This document shows positions 54,443-64,000 of a stretch of 64,000 bases of DNA, piece after piece. The position numbers and the translations under genes are program-made. Each line of letters begins with the position of its first letter. Within the stretch, counting starts at the first letter, position 1. Source of the stretch: Anabaena sphaerica FACHB-251 (lineage in GTDB: Bacteria > Cyanobacteriota > Cyanobacteriia > Cyanobacteriales > Nostocaceae); the NCBI RefSeq assembly GCF_014696825.1, contig NZ_JACJQU010000008.1:141508-205507 (forward strand), in the 5' to 3' direction. The notes beneath the pieces are model-generated. The model saw only the letters and a list, made by a program, of their open reading frames with translations, was not told where the DNA came from and did no database searches.

Positions 54443-56341
54443 ATGGCAAAAGTAGTAGGAATTGACTTAGGTACGACTAACTCCTGCGTAGCAGTAATGG
54501 AAGGTGGTAAACCCACCGTAATCGCTAATGCAGAAGGTTTTCGGACAACGCCATCAGTGGTGGCATTCGCTAAAAATGGCGATCGCTTGGTTGGTCAAAT
54601 TGCCAAACGCCAAGCGGTAATGAACCCAGAAAATACCTTTTATTCTGTAAAACGCTTTATCGGTCGTCGTTACGACGAAGTTACCAAAGAAACTACTGAA
54701 GTATCTTACAAAGTTCTCAGTAGTGGCGGTAACGTCAAGCTAGATTCACCAGGCGCTGGCAAGCAATTTTCCCCTGAAGAAATTTCTGCCCAAGTCCTCC
54801 GCAAACTAGTAGAAGACGCTAGTAAATATCTGGGTGAAACCGTTACCCAAGCAGTCATCACCGTTCCCGCATACTTCAACGACTCCCAACGCCAAGCGAC
54901 AAAAGACGCTGGTAAAATCGCTGGGATTGAAGTTCTACGGATTATCAACGAACCCACAGCCGCCTCTCTAGCTTATGGTTTCGATAAAAAGAGCAACGAA
55001 ACCATCCTTGTATTTGACCTTGGTGGTGGTACATTCGACGTATCCGTACTAGAAGTAGGTGATGGCGTATTTGAAGTTCTCGCTACATCTGGTGATACCC
55101 ACCTTGGTGGTGACGACTTCGATAAAAAAATAGTTGACTTTTTAGCTGAAAAATTCAAAAAAGACGAAGGCATTGATCTACGGAAAGATAAGCAAGCCTT
55201 ACAACGTCTGACTGAAGCTGCTGAAAAAGCCAAAATTGAGCTTTCTAGCGTTACCCAAGCAGAAATCAACCTGCCATTTATTACAGCTACCCAGGAGGGC
55301 CCCAAGCACCTGGATACAACTCTAACTCGTGGCACATTTGAAGAACTCTGCTCTGACTTAATTGACCGTTGCCGCATCCCTGTAGAAAATGCTCTCAGAG
55401 ATGCCAAGTTAAATAAGAGCAACATTGATGAAGTCGTGTTAGTTGGTGGTTCTACCCGTATTCCCGCAGTCCAAGAGGTAGTGAAGCGGGTGCTAGGTAA
55501 AGACCCGAACCAAACTGTTAACCCTGATGAAGTAGTAGCAGTTGGTGCAGCTATTCAAGCGGGCGTTCTCGCTGGTGATGTTACAGGTATCTTGCTGTTA
55601 GACGTTTCACCACTTTCCTTGGGTGTAGAAACCTTGGGTGGGGTAATGACCAAGATTATTCCTCGTAACACCACAATTCCTACCAAAAAATCAGAAGTCT
55701 TCTCGACTGCTGTGGATGGTCAAACCAACGTAGAAATTCATGTCCTCCAAGGGGAACGGGAATTTTCTAACGATAACAAGAGTTTGGGAACCTTCCGTTT
55801 AGATGGTATTCCTCCCGCACCTCGTGGCGTTCCTCAAATTGAAGTTACCTTTGATATTGACGCTAACGGTATCCTCAACGTCACCGCTAAGGACAAAGGT
55901 ACTGGTAAAGAACAGTCAATCAGCATTACCGGCGCTTCCACCTTGGATAAAAATGACGTTGACCGCATGGTGCGCGAGGCTGAACAAAACGCTTCTAGTG
56001 ACAAAGAACGCCGTGAGAAGATTGAACGCAAGAACCAAGCTGATTCTTTAGCTTATCAAGCTGAGAAGCAGTTGCAAGAATTAGGTGATAAAGTTCCCGA
56101 AGCCGACAAAACCAAAGTTGAAGGTTTGGTGAAAGAACTGCGGGAAGCCGTAGCAAAAGAAGATGATGAGCAAATCAAGAAGCTGACACCAGAATTGCAA
56201 CAAGCATTGTTTGCAGTAGGTAGCAATATCTATCAACAAGCTGGTGGTGCTGCTGGTGCTGAACCTCAAGAACCTGGTGCTACTCCTCCTTCGGGTGGTG
56301 GTGATGATGTGATTGATGCTGATTTCACTGAAAGTAAGTAA
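54443..56341 (+). CDS. dnaK: Chaperone DnaK (Hsp70)
   Basis: This 632-residue Hsp70 has the ATPase start [17 protein letters not shown], phosphate loops ([25 protein letters not shown]), the substrate-binding domain from ~390, and an acidic C-terminus ending DDVIDADF. It folds proteins with DnaJ and GrpE. Length and ending resemble the DnaK2 type, the main heat-shock form in cyanobacteria. It has a 5' spacer with its own promoter and a tandem repeat right after the stop. Confidence 0.97.
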   Translation: MAKVVGIDLGTTNSCVAVMEGGKPTVIANAEGFRTTPSVVAFAKNGDRLVGQIAKRQAVMNPENTFYSVKRFIGRRYDEVTKETTEVSYKVLSSGGNVKLDSPGAGKQFSPEEISAQVLRKLVEDASKYLGETVTQAVITVPAYFNDSQRQATKDAGKIAGIEVLRIINEPTAASLAYGFDKKSNETILVFDLGGGTFDVSVLEVGDGVFEVLATSGDTHLGGDDFDKKIVDFLAEKFKKDEGIDLRKDKQALQRLTEAAEKAKIELSSVTQAEINLPFITATQEGPKHLDTTLTRGTFEELCSDLIDRCRIPVENALRDAKLNKSNIDEVVLVGGSTRIPAVQEVVKRVLGKDPNQTVNPDEVVAVGAAIQAGVLAGDVTGILLLDVSPLSLGVETLGGVMTKIIPRNTTIPTKKSEVFSTAVDGQTNVEIHVLQGEREFSNDNKSLGTFRLDGIPPAPRGVPQIEVTFDIDANGILNVTAKDKGTGKEQSISITGASTLDKNDVDRMVREAEQNASSDKERREKIERKNQADSLAYQAEKQLQELGDKVPEADKTKVEGLVKELREAVAKEDDEQIKKLTPELQQALFAVGSNIYQQAGGAAGAEPQEPGATPPSGGGDDVIDADFTESK

Positions 56342-56350
56342 GAGGAAGAG

Positions 56351-56428
56351 GTGACAGGTGACAGGTGACAGGTGACAGGTGACAGTAAGAAAGTTATTAC
56401 CCCTGCTCCCTGCTCCCTGCTCCCTGCT
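56351..56428. repeat. Two heptamer arrays after dnaK
   Basis: Five copies of gtgacag (56351-56385) and four of ccctgct (56401-56428), both exact 7-mers. They fill the 90 bp between dnaK and the convergent dus gene. Confidence 0.9.
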
Positions 56429-56431
56429 CTT

Positions 56432-57487
56432 TCAAACTACTGCAAACTGTGTTTCTCCCTCTTCCTCTGGTTCATAACCGGAGGATAATTTTTCAATTGC
56501 CCTATCTATCAAATCTAAACCTTGCTGCACAGTTTCCACTAAACTTAACTGTCCACGCAATTCTGCTGCACCCATGAAACCTTTAGCATACCAAGTCATG
56601 TGTTTACGGGCTTGACGTACACCCCGATCACCCTTATATTCCCATAAAGCATATAAATGTTCTCTGGCACATTCCAAGCGTTGTATAGGAGTTGGATACG
56701 GTAATAATTCCCCGGTTTTCAGGAAGTGATCAACTTCACCCACCAAAAAGGGATAACCTAAAGTCCCACGAGAACACATCACCCCATCCGCACCAGTTTC
56801 TTCCAGACATTTTACTGCTGCTTCGACAGAGAAAATATCCCCATTACCAATAACTGGTATAGAAAGTATTTCTTTTACCTTGGCTATCCATTCCCAACGA
56901 GCGTTACCATTGTAACCTTGGGAGCGGGTACGTCCATGCACTGTAATCATTTTTGCCCCTGCATCTTCCATTCTTTTGGCAAAGTCAAGAATGGTAATTT
57001 CTTGATCATTCCAACCAATGCGGGTTTTAACTGTAACGGGAACATCAACAGATTTTACCACTTCCCGCACAATAGCTTCTGCTAGTTCCGGTTGTCGTAA
57101 TAAGGAAGAACCACCACCATTTTTGGTGATTTTATTAACCGGACAACCCATATTAATATCAACAGTATCCGCACCTTCTGCAACTGCTTTTATTGCTGCT
57201 TCTGCCAAAAAATCGGGACGACAATCAAATAACTGAATACTTATGGGGCGTTCGTTAGGGTCTACTTCCATAATTATGGGTAACTGCTTAACGTAATGCA
57301 ACCCTGTCGCATTCACCATTTCCGTATACATCATTGATTCTGGTGCATAACGACGCACTAAGCGACGAAATACCATATCTGTCACCCCCGATAAAGGTGA
57401 TTGCAAAACCCGGCTTTTTACTTCAAAGGAGCCAATTTTTAGAGGTTGGGAAAGTCTAGATTGGAGAGCGGGGGACAGCGAAAGCAT
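56432..57487 (-). CDS. tRNA-dihydrouridine synthase, DusB-like
   Basis: This 351-residue flavoenzyme reduces uridine in tRNA. The TIM barrel holds the catalytic cysteine in INMGCPVNKITKNGGGSSLL near residue 106, FMN/Arg contacts in HGRTRSQGYNGNARWEW, and GNGDIF. The C-terminal helical domain begins at about 270. The match is to the NifR3/DusB subgroup. Convergent with dnaK; its start lies 22 bp after the histidine kinase stop on the same strand. Confidence 0.9.
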   Translation of the reverse strand: MLSLSPALQSRLSQPLKIGSFEVKSRVLQSPLSGVTDMVFRRLVRRYAPESMMYTEMVNATGLHYVKQLPIIMEVDPNERPISIQLFDCRPDFLAEAAIKAVAEGADTVDINMGCPVNKITKNGGGSSLLRQPELAEAIVREVVKSVDVPVTVKTRIGWNDQEITILDFAKRMEDAGAKMITVHGRTRSQGYNGNARWEWIAKVKEILSIPVIGNGDIFSVEAAVKCLEETGADGVMCSRGTLGYPFLVGEVDHFLKTGELLPYPTPIQRLECAREHLYALWEYKGDRGVRQARKHMTWYAKGFMGAAELRGQLSLVETVQQGLDLIDRAIEKLSSGYEPEEEGETQFAVV

Positions 57488-57509
57488 AAAAATAATTCAA
57501 TAAAGAAAA

Positions 57510-60500
57510 TTACTTACATTCTAGCTTTAAGGCTGCTTCTACTTGCTCGTATTCTGTCATCGCTTGGCATAGTAATAATGTTGCATCTGCTAGATTTTCA
57601 TCACGTCCTAAGTCTTCTAATTGTCTACAAATTTGAGATAAAGTTTTAGCACCGACAATAGCACTACTAGATTTGAGCGCATGAGCTTCTAATTGTACTG
57701 TTTTTGCATTTCCCTGAGTAATGGCATCATTAATCGATTGGAAACGTTGGGGTGTATCTTCCAGATAAGATTGGATGATTTCTATAAATTGTTCCAGTTC
57801 ATTACTACAAATAATTTCTTTTAGTTCTTCTAAAGCTGCGGCATCAAGTATATTATTAGACATAGTTTCAACAATTTGATTATCAGTCACACCCTGTTTT
57901 TGACAATTACTTAGAGCGTTTGTTAACTCATCGATGCGAATTGGTTTTGTAGTGTAGTCATTCATCCCCGCTTCTAAACATTTTTCCCGATCTCCTTGCA
58001 TAGCATTAGCAGTCATGGCAATAATCCAAGGACGGGAAGATCTGGGCCATTCCTGGCAAATTTGACGAGTTGCTGTCAAGCCATCCATTTCTGGCATTTG
58101 TAAGTCCATTAATATTACATCATAAGGTTGCCTCCGCAAAGCCGTTAACACTTCTAAACCATTTGCTGCCACATCAGCACGGTATCCCAGACGTTGTAAA
58201 ATATTAGTAGCTACTTTCTGATTGACTACATTATCTTCAGCTATAAGAATTTTTAAGGGTATCCTTTCTGCCATCTGGGAATCAAATTTTGATGGTGTCA
58301 GATGATCAATATTCTCTTTTTCTTTGATGGTGACAAACTGATGACTAAAAATGCTAGTTAAGATATTCACAAGATGGGATTTCTTGATCGGTTTAGTCAG
58401 AAATGCTGCCAAATCTAAATTTATTAGCTGACCATTTTTATGGATCTGCCCATTGCCCATTGATGTTAGCATAACCAAAGATAATTGTTTACCATGAGGC
58501 AGTTTACGAATTTCGGCTGCCAGTGTTAACCCATCCATTTCTGGCATTTGCATATCTAGAATAGCAATATCAACTTGTTGTTTTTGAAGATATTTAATTG
58601 CTTCTTTCCCAGATTCAGCAGTTACAGTAATCATCCCAACAGACTGACATTGTAGCATCAGTGCTTGGCGATTGGTGACATTATCATCAACTATTAATAT
58701 TCGTTTATTAGTGATTAACTTCTGAAATTTATGATTATCTATAACATCTGGTTGCTCTACAAATGAAGTCATAATAGTAAATATAAAATTAGATCCTTGA
58801 CCGACTGTGCTTTCGACCCACATTTTACCTCCCATCAGTTCAGTCAGTCGCTTGCTAATTACTAATCCTAAACCTGTACCACCATAATGACGAGTTGTGG
58901 AAGCATCAACTTGACTAAATGGTTTGAAAAGTCTATACATTTTATCTTCAGGAATACCTATTCCTGTGTCTTTGATACTAAATTTAATTTCGTATAACCC
59001 AAGAAGGGGTTTATCAATAGGTGCAGGATTTGATTGAATTTTTTGACTGGTGACAGAAATAATTACTTCACCTGAATTAGTAAACTTAATTCCGTTACTG
59101 AGTAAGTTGACTAAAATTTGTCTTAAACGGGTAACATCTCCTCTAATCAATTCAGATGTTTCTGTATCCATAAAATAAGCAAGTTCTAAGCCTTTTTCAC
59201 AAGCTTTGGGAGCTACTAAATCCAGAGATTCTTCAATACAATTTCTTAAATTAACAACTTGTTCCTCTATTTCTAACTTACCAGATTCAATTTTAGAGAA
59301 ATCAAGAATATCATTAATCAGAGTTAACATCGAATCTCCACTATTACGGATAATTTCCACAAACTCTTGCTGTTGTGGTGTCAGTGCAGTGTCTAGTAAT
59401 AATCCTGTCATCCCAATTACCGCATTCATTGGTGTGCGAATTTCGTGACTCATCGTTGCGAGAAATTCGCTTTTAGTTCGGTTGGCAATTTCGGCTTCTT
59501 CTTTAGCAGATTTGAGTTGTTCCTCAGCTAGTTTTTTCTCAGTAATATCTGTAATTATTCCTACAAGCCGATAAGCTTGACCTTGTTCATCACGAATACA
59601 TTTTCCTTTTGAGGATATCCAAATATAATTACCATTGCGATGTTTAAGGCGATGGGTATTTTGATAAACATCTGTCTTTCCTTCTAGATGCTCTTCAATA
59701 TCACAGATCGCTTTTTCAAATTCATCTGGATGCACATTATCAGACCAGCTAGAGAACAGATGAGGTAATGGTTCTTGCTCATATCCCAAAATTCTCATCC
59801 AAGCGGGTGAAAAATAAATTTCATTGGTGATTAAGTTCCAATCCCAAATACCATCGTTTGTGCCAGAAATCGCTAACTCATAACGTTCTTCGCGTTCACG
59901 TAAGGTTTTTTCAACTTTTTTGCGTCGCACAACCTCAGATGCTAATTCATCATTAATTATCGAAAGTTCTTGAGTTCGTGATTCAACCCTATCTTCAAGT
60001 TGATCATTGGCACTTGTGATTTCTTGAAACATTTGTTGTAGTGCCAATAACATGGACTTAAAGTTATGAGTAAGTGAGTCTATTTCCGCAATATTGCTAT
60101 TGTTAATAATAATATCTTCTTGTGCTAGGATTTTTTGAGGTAAATCAGTGGTAACTTGAGTCAACCTCAATAGAGGTTGTACTAATTTTTTACTCAGGAT
60201 AATAGCTGTTATCAACGCTATTATCGCAGTGAGTAACATGATTGATAAATTTTTGATGTAAATCCCACGAATGTAATCTATTTTGGGTTTGGTTGGGATT
60301 TGGATAACTAATTTAAGGTGTAAATTTTTATCTAAAGTAATACTATGCGAATAAACAGATGTGTCCCACCTTCTGATCAGTGGTATATGAGGTGATTTGG
60401 ATAACAAATGAACAACATTATCACTGAGCTTACGGATTTGTTTGTTTTGGTAAATGTCAAAGGGTTTTAGTATATTTGCTTGTCCTAAATTAGTGGCAAT

Positions 60501-61643
60501 TATCCGATTTTTTTCATCTACAAGGGTGATATTAAAATCTTGACTCGGATTTGTTTGTTTTATTAATTTACTTAGTTTATCTAGGTTGATTTCACCAAAA
60601 ACAGCACCCAAAAATTGATGTTCATTAATAATTGGTACACCTAATGTGAAACCTTCATCTTTGCTAACTTCCGCAGATAAAGATAATATATCATTAGTGA
60701 CTAAAGATTCATTTGTTTTTAGTTGCTGAAAATCAGGTCTTTGAGCAATATTTAAATATTTCCGTGGGTTGATAGGTGAGCCTGTAATAATATTACCCAA
60801 GCTATTAACTACATAAATTTTACTGAACTGAGGAAATATTCTTTGAGTAGTTTCTATAACTTGCTGAACGTTATTACTACTATTCTCAGATCCTAAAGAT
60901 GAATTATTACTAATGTTTTGTAATATGGCTAAATGGTTTTCTTGCCACAAATAAATATTATTTTTTAATGCTAATGATAAGGATTTTACATCTTTTATAA
61001 CTTCTATTTCAATATTATCAGCAGCCCGGATAGCATTATTGATATTGATAAATAATACGGGGAAAAATACAAAAGCGACTAATAAAGTAAACAGGGATTG
61101 CTGCCAAGAAATTGTATATCTTTTTTTGTTACTTCCTAACCATTTTTCCAGAAATAAGTAATTAACAATTAAGCTGCAAATTAAAGCATTAAAAAAGCCA
61201 TTAACAGCTTGTTTGACGATAATTAACAATGTAGCTATGACACTTACTTTTAATACCCCACCATAAAATATAGCCACCAGTGGCATACCTAAAACAACCC
61301 AGTAAATGCCATCTAATAAAAGTAGATTCTGGCTTTTTCTACGTAATAGTAATCCTACAAACAGTGCTTCACAAGTAAAAATTACCATTGCATAAGGATG
61401 TGTCCACAGTATGTAGGTATAACTGCTACTGATGATGGCCGCTATAGTCCCCCAGAAACATCCATAAATAGCGACGACAAGCAAAACAGCTATACTACCA
61501 AACAGAAAGTCTACACCAAAAAAGAGTGTGACTTTAAAATAGTTACCAAGATAACCAGCAAGAATTAACAATACAAGCAGGAAAATTTGTTTGTGCTTGA
61601 GAGATGCTCCTGGTAATTTTAATAAATTTTTCAGTATCTGCAT
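57510..61643 (-). CDS. Membrane hybrid histidine kinase with two receivers and Hpt
   Basis: This 1377-residue sensor has five or six N-terminal transmembrane helices (1-~190, MASE-like), a dCache extracellular sensor (~200-470), a second membrane anchor, HAMP (~490-545), and PAS (~590-715, GTNDGIWDWN). The kinase core has the phospho-His near 731 (FLATMSHEIRTPMNAV), then HATPase (~840-965, with DTGIGIPEDK and GGTGLGLVIS). Two receivers follow, near 985-1105 and 1130-1250; both keep Asp (LDMQMPEMDG; MDLQMPEMDG) and the switch Lys. An Hpt domain with LEAHALKSSSA ends the protein, so the whole phosphorelay is in one chain. The signal is unknown. Confidence 0.92.
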   Translation of the reverse strand: MQILKNLLKLPGASLKHKQIFLLVLLILAGYLGNYFKVTLFFGVDFLFGSIAVLLVVAIYGCFWGTIAAIISSSYTYILWTHPYAMVIFTCEALFVGLLLRRKSQNLLLLDGIYWVVLGMPLVAIFYGGVLKVSVIATLLIIVKQAVNGFFNALICSLIVNYLFLEKWLGSNKKRYTISWQQSLFTLLVAFVFFPVLFININNAIRAADNIEIEVIKDVKSLSLALKNNIYLWQENHLAILQNISNNSSLGSENSSNNVQQVIETTQRIFPQFSKIYVVNSLGNIITGSPINPRKYLNIAQRPDFQQLKTNESLVTNDILSLSAEVSKDEGFTLGVPIINEHQFLGAVFGEINLDKLSKLIKQTNPSQDFNITLVDEKNRIIATNLGQANILKPFDIYQNKQIRKLSDNVVHLLSKSPHIPLIRRWDTSVYSHSITLDKNLHLKLVIQIPTKPKIDYIRGIYIKNLSIMLLTAIIALITAIILSKKLVQPLLRLTQVTTDLPQKILAQEDIIINNSNIAEIDSLTHNFKSMLLALQQMFQEITSANDQLEDRVESRTQELSIINDELASEVVRRKKVEKTLREREERYELAISGTNDGIWDWNLITNEIYFSPAWMRILGYEQEPLPHLFSSWSDNVHPDEFEKAICDIEEHLEGKTDVYQNTHRLKHRNGNYIWISSKGKCIRDEQGQAYRLVGIITDITEKKLAEEQLKSAKEEAEIANRTKSEFLATMSHEIRTPMNAVIGMTGLLLDTALTPQQQEFVEIIRNSGDSMLTLINDILDFSKIESGKLEIEEQVVNLRNCIEESLDLVAPKACEKGLELAYFMDTETSELIRGDVTRLRQILVNLLSNGIKFTNSGEVIISVTSQKIQSNPAPIDKPLLGLYEIKFSIKDTGIGIPEDKMYRLFKPFSQVDASTTRHYGGTGLGLVISKRLTELMGGKMWVESTVGQGSNFIFTIMTSFVEQPDVIDNHKFQKLITNKRILIVDDNVTNRQALMLQCQSVGMITVTAESGKEAIKYLQKQQVDIAILDMQMPEMDGLTLAAEIRKLPHGKQLSLVMLTSMGNGQIHKNGQLINLDLAAFLTKPIKKSHLVNILTSIFSHQFVTIKEKENIDHLTPSKFDSQMAERIPLKILIAEDNVVNQKVATNILQRLGYRADVAANGLEVLTALRRQPYDVILMDLQMPEMDGLTATRQICQEWPRSSRPWIIAMTANAMQGDREKCLEAGMNDYTTKPIRIDELTNALSNCQKQGVTDNQIVETMSNNILDAAALEELKEIICSNELEQFIEIIQSYLEDTPQRFQSINDAITQGNAKTVQLEAHALKSSSAIVGAKTLSQICRQLEDLGRDENLADATLLLCQAMTEYEQVEAALKLECK

Positions 61644-62009
61644 ATTACTTCAGTCTTGTTAAAAAGATTTTTAATTTAAGATTTTCCAGATGAAATTTGC
61701 ATCTCCAAATTAATATTTATAGTTGAGTTTGCTACAACCAAACCTAGTCATTAATGGTCAAATAAAAACTTTTGCCCCAAGCAACTGCACTGTGAAAACG
61801 GACACGCTGGAATGGTAAATTGATTTACTTTGTATGTACTATCACTATCTATCTTCTGCTAGTGGACAAAAGCCGGAAATTACAGAACCGCGTTTGTATA
61901 GATAAATGATGAAGAACTTGTACAGTGGTTCATCCAAGAATTTATTTTTATATACAAAAATATACCAAATAAGTAATTCTTACAATAAAAATTATAATTA
62001 AGATTTGTA
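61644..62009. other. Spacer between kinase and response regulator genes
   Basis: No gene is visible in this AT-rich 366 bp gap. Two short atattt/aatat stretches and no clear terminator are present. The kinase promoter should be in its distal half. Nothing else stands out. Confidence 0.5.
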
Positions 62010-62702
62010 TTATTCGATCACGGTATAACCGAAACGATACCCTTTGCCGTAAACAGTGTGAATTAGTGCAGATTCACTGCCTGTCTCAATCTTACGACGT
62101 AACAGGCGAATCAGGGCAGCAATGACATTGCTTCCAGGTTGTTCGTCATCTTGCCATAAATGTTGCATAATTTGGCTGTGTGTAAGTAACTGTCCAACAT
62201 TTTCCATAAAATATTTTAGTAGCTGGCTTTCTTTTTGTGATAGCTCAATCATTCTCCCTTGACGATAAGCTATCTGATTTTCTACATCAAGTTCTAAATC
62301 AGCTACCACTAACCTTCCTAATGTGGTACTGTAAGACTCGACACCAGAACGGCGTAACAAAGCACGGACTCTTGCTAGTAACTCCCGCAGTTCAAAGGGT
62401 TTGACTAAATAATCATCTGCACCTGCATCTAAACCTTGCACACGGTCATCTAAAGTATCTTTGGCGGTGAGAAACAGCACAGGGGTAGTTTTACCTTGAG
62501 TACGTAATTCCTGACAAATTTCTAAGCCTGTTTTTCCTGGTAACATCCAATCTAAAATTAGTAAGTCATAGGTTCCAGCTTGTGCAAATTGGCTGCCGTT
62601 TGTTCCATCATAAGCAGCATCTACAGTATAACCTTCACGAGATAACACGCGACTCAAGGGATCTGTGAGTTCGATTTCATCATCAACTAATAAAATTCTC
62701 AT
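62010..62702 (-). CDS. OmpR-family response regulator, RppA-like
   Basis: This 230-residue regulator has a receiver domain with the phospho-Asp in LLILDWMLPG and Lys in DYLVKPFEL, then an OmpR winged helix (LSQKESQLLKYFMENVGQLLTHSQIMQHLW...IRLLRRKI). The sequence is close to the cyanobacterial RppA type, linked with redox or metal responses in Synechocystis. No kinase gene is directly beside it; the hybrid kinase at 57510 has its own receivers. Cognate kinase unknown. Confidence 0.88.
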   Translation of the reverse strand: MRILLVDDEIELTDPLSRVLSREGYTVDAAYDGTNGSQFAQAGTYDLLILDWMLPGKTGLEICQELRTQGKTTPVLFLTAKDTLDDRVQGLDAGADDYLVKPFELRELLARVRALLRRSGVESYSTTLGRLVVADLELDVENQIAYRQGRMIELSQKESQLLKYFMENVGQLLTHSQIMQHLWQDDEQPGSNVIAALIRLLRRKIETGSESALIHTVYGKGYRFGYTVIE

Positions 62703-62801
62703 GCGGGTTGTGGTGATTTATCACTTAGTTGACAATATTATAGGATTGCGTTTGGCTAGGGCGTGTAAGCTTACTGTAGCTTGCTTCCCGAAGGGTGGGA
62801 T

Positions 62802-62835
62802 AAAATCTCCCTGTCTTTAGGCAGGAGAGTGTCAA
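62802..62835 (+). mobile_element. IS200/IS605 right-end-like hairpin (remnant)
   Basis: The sequence aaaatctccctgtctttagg followed by caggagagtgtcaa fits the right-end hairpin found downstream of tnpB in cyanobacterial IS200/IS605 elements (pattern ctccc..ctttagg..ggagagtgtcaa). No transposase coding sequence is left upstream in 62703-62800, so only the end remains. It lies 54 bp before hisG. Confidence 0.5.
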
Positions 62836-62889
62836 ATAACAGATGAACTGCAAAGACCAAGACAATTAATTCACAACACAAAAAAAATA

Positions 62890-63525
62890 ATGCTGACTGT
62901 TGCACTACCAAAAGGGGAATTACTTAAAAATAGCATCCGCTTACTGCAATCTGCGGGCTTGGATTTTAGTGGTTTTTTAGATTCTGGAAACCGCCAACTA
63001 CAAATTCCTGATGCTAGTGGACAAGCGAAAGGTCTGTTAGTACGGGCGCAAGATGTACCTGTTTATGTAGAATATGGTCAGGCGCAATTGGGTATTGTAG
63101 GCTACGATGTACTACAAGAAAAAAAGCCGCAGGTTGCACAATTAGTTGATTTGCAATTTGGTTATTGTCGGATGTCTGTAGCGGTAAAAGCTTCTAGTTC
63201 CTACAAATCACCTTTAGATTTACCTGCTCATGGTCGAGTTGCTTCTAAATATGTCAATTGTGCGCGGGAATATTTCCAAAGCCTAGATTTACCTGTAGAA
63301 ATAGTTCCTTTATATGGTTCTGTGGAGCTAGGGCCTATTACGGGTATGTCTGAAGCGATTGTCGATATAGTTTCTACTGGGCGGACTTTGCGAGAAAATG
63401 GTTTAGTGGAAATTGCTACCTTGTATGAAAGTACGGCGAGATTGATTGTCCATCCTTTGAGCTATCGTCTGAATATGGGTGATTTACACAAATTGGTGGA
63501 ACGGCTAAGAGCAGTTGAAAGCTAA
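62890..63525 (+). CDS. hisG: ATP phosphoribosyltransferase, short form
   Basis: This 211-residue enzyme starts histidine synthesis by joining ATP and PRPP. The start [23 protein letters not shown] and [14 protein letters not shown] plus [30 protein letters not shown] are HisG hallmarks. It is the short form, lacking the C-terminal regulatory domain, so it needs HisZ, which is not in the window. The gene is bracketed by decayed IS200/IS605 pieces. Confidence 0.96.
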   Translation: MLTVALPKGELLKNSIRLLQSAGLDFSGFLDSGNRQLQIPDASGQAKGLLVRAQDVPVYVEYGQAQLGIVGYDVLQEKKPQVAQLVDLQFGYCRMSVAVKASSSYKSPLDLPAHGRVASKYVNCAREYFQSLDLPVEIVPLYGSVELGPITGMSEAIVDIVSTGRTLRENGLVEIATLYESTARLIVHPLSYRLNMGDLHKLVERLRAVES

Positions 63526-63573
63526 CAGTTATCAGTTATCAGTTCTCAGTTGTTGACTGTTAACTGATGTGAA

Positions 63574-63822
63574 CTACCCCACCCTGCCTTCGGCTGAGGG
63601 TGTGGCTTCTGTACTCACAGAGGAGTGCCGCAACTTAGACTTTCGCCCTAGTTTTGGTCTTATCTCCCCTCCTACAGCAGAGACGGCTGATAGCTTGCGT
63701 GGCGAAGCCATACCTTCCGCCTTTATCATCCTGATACCTTCTGCTCTAATATTTATCGCTGCATTTCTATCTCTATCATCATGAGTGCCACAGTGAGGAC
63801 CAGTCCATTCACGGACATCCAA
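63574..63822 (-). pseudogene. TnpB C-terminal remnant (IS200/IS605)
   Basis: The minus strand encodes the TnpB C-terminus: VREWTGPHCGTHDDRDRNAAINIRAEG then LSAVSAVGGEIRPKLGRKSKLRHSSVSTEA. A stop precedes the TTG start, so all upstream nuclease parts are gone. The normal zinc-finger Cys in WTCP reads Gly here (WTGPHC), and the family's other Cys pair is lost. The RuvC-III-like DRD and Asn are still present. Confidence 0.8.
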
Positions 63823-64000
63823 TTATCCCAATATTGCCGGGAAGTTTGATATTACCATCAACAATTTTGACGTTTTGAGGATATTGAATAGACTGTTATA
63901 TAGTTCCAAAAAACATAGACAAATATCTCATGCCTTTTGTTGGCCGGGAATAACCCCGACGGGGTGAACTACAACACCCCCTATCCCTAGACTAAAAGCT
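63823..64000. other. End of window, no gene
   Basis: No coding sequence is supported in the last 178 bases. A hairpin-like ccccgac/gacgggg-type stretch occurs at about 63954-63963 (ccccgacggggtg), possibly part of the transposon remnant's non-coding end. Confidence 0.4.

Noticed and set aside
59206..59448. Plus-strand reading frame inside the kinase gene
   Set aside because: It is antisense to the strongly supported histidine kinase and shows no start signals.

Overview
The window is chromosomal DNA from a cyanobacterium, most likely a filamentous, heterocyst-forming type (Nostocales; Anabaena/Dolichospermum-like). The lineage call rests on psbEFLJ with ycf48 and rubA, ndhCKJ, the phycobilin lyase gene cpcT, ycf51, squalene-hopene cyclase, frequent HIP1 octamers (gcgatcgc), AT-rich spacers and several repeat families typical of that group. 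Genus and species are inference. No rRNA operon, CRISPR array or intact insertion sequence is visible; one tRNA gene (tRNA-Cys) is present.

Layout. 0-5 kb: the 3' part of a GAF-GGDEF signalling gene, then the photosystem II block rubA-ycf48-psbEFLJ (minus strand) back to back with the NDH-1 operon ndhC-ndhK-ndhJ (plus strand) and its terminator. 5-8 kb: an accessory stretch with an orphan protein whose catalytic pattern matches the proteasome/HslV Ntn-hydrolase fold, a possible structured RNA, a VapBC module and small membrane or hypothetical genes. 8-18 kb: a TPR protein, an EF-G paralogue lacking the usual G3 histidine, a DUF29 protein, an SPFH/prohibitin protein, a lipoprotein, and the hopanoid pair hpnB/shc in divergent arrangement. 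18-25 kb: tRNA-Cys, then a phosphate-uptake operon pstS-pstC-pstA-pstB with cpcT 21 bp behind it and a Pho-box-like array in front, divergent from aspartate kinase lysC. 25-30 kb: nested miniature transposable elements, three short-chain dehydrogenases, a holin-like membrane protein and miaE.

30-36 kb is rich in candidate RNA-cutting proteins: a HEPN-motif protein, a RelE/Phd-type toxin-antitoxin pair flanked by two copies of the 3' end of acnB, and an NYN-LOTUS protein downstream of acnB. 36-47 kb holds a methyltransferase, small cyanobacterial hypotheticals, a renalase-like amine oxidase, a YaaW/O-antigen-ligase pair, ycf51, an iron-type alcohol dehydrogenase and a class I aminotransferase. 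47-53 kb is a complete arsenic island: arsR, two operator-like inverted repeats, a PstS-like binding protein, an ArsJ-type GAPDH, arsJ, acr3 and arsC. It should let the cell bind arsenate, convert it to 1-arseno-3-phosphoglycerate for ArsJ export, or reduce it to arsenite for ACR3 export. 53-64 kb: an Rpn-type nuclease gene broken by an amber codon, dnaK, a DusB-like tRNA-modifying enzyme, a large hybrid histidine kinase, an OmpR-type regulator, hisG, and decayed IS200/IS605 pieces on both sides of hisG.

The best candidates for undescribed biology are the orphan Ntn-hydrolase (5305-6129), the toxin-antitoxin module lodged in a duplicated acnB 3' end (31.5-32.2 kb) beside a HEPN protein, the three-way-junction RNA candidate (6261-6353), and the MITE-in-MITE at 25.45-25.67 kb.
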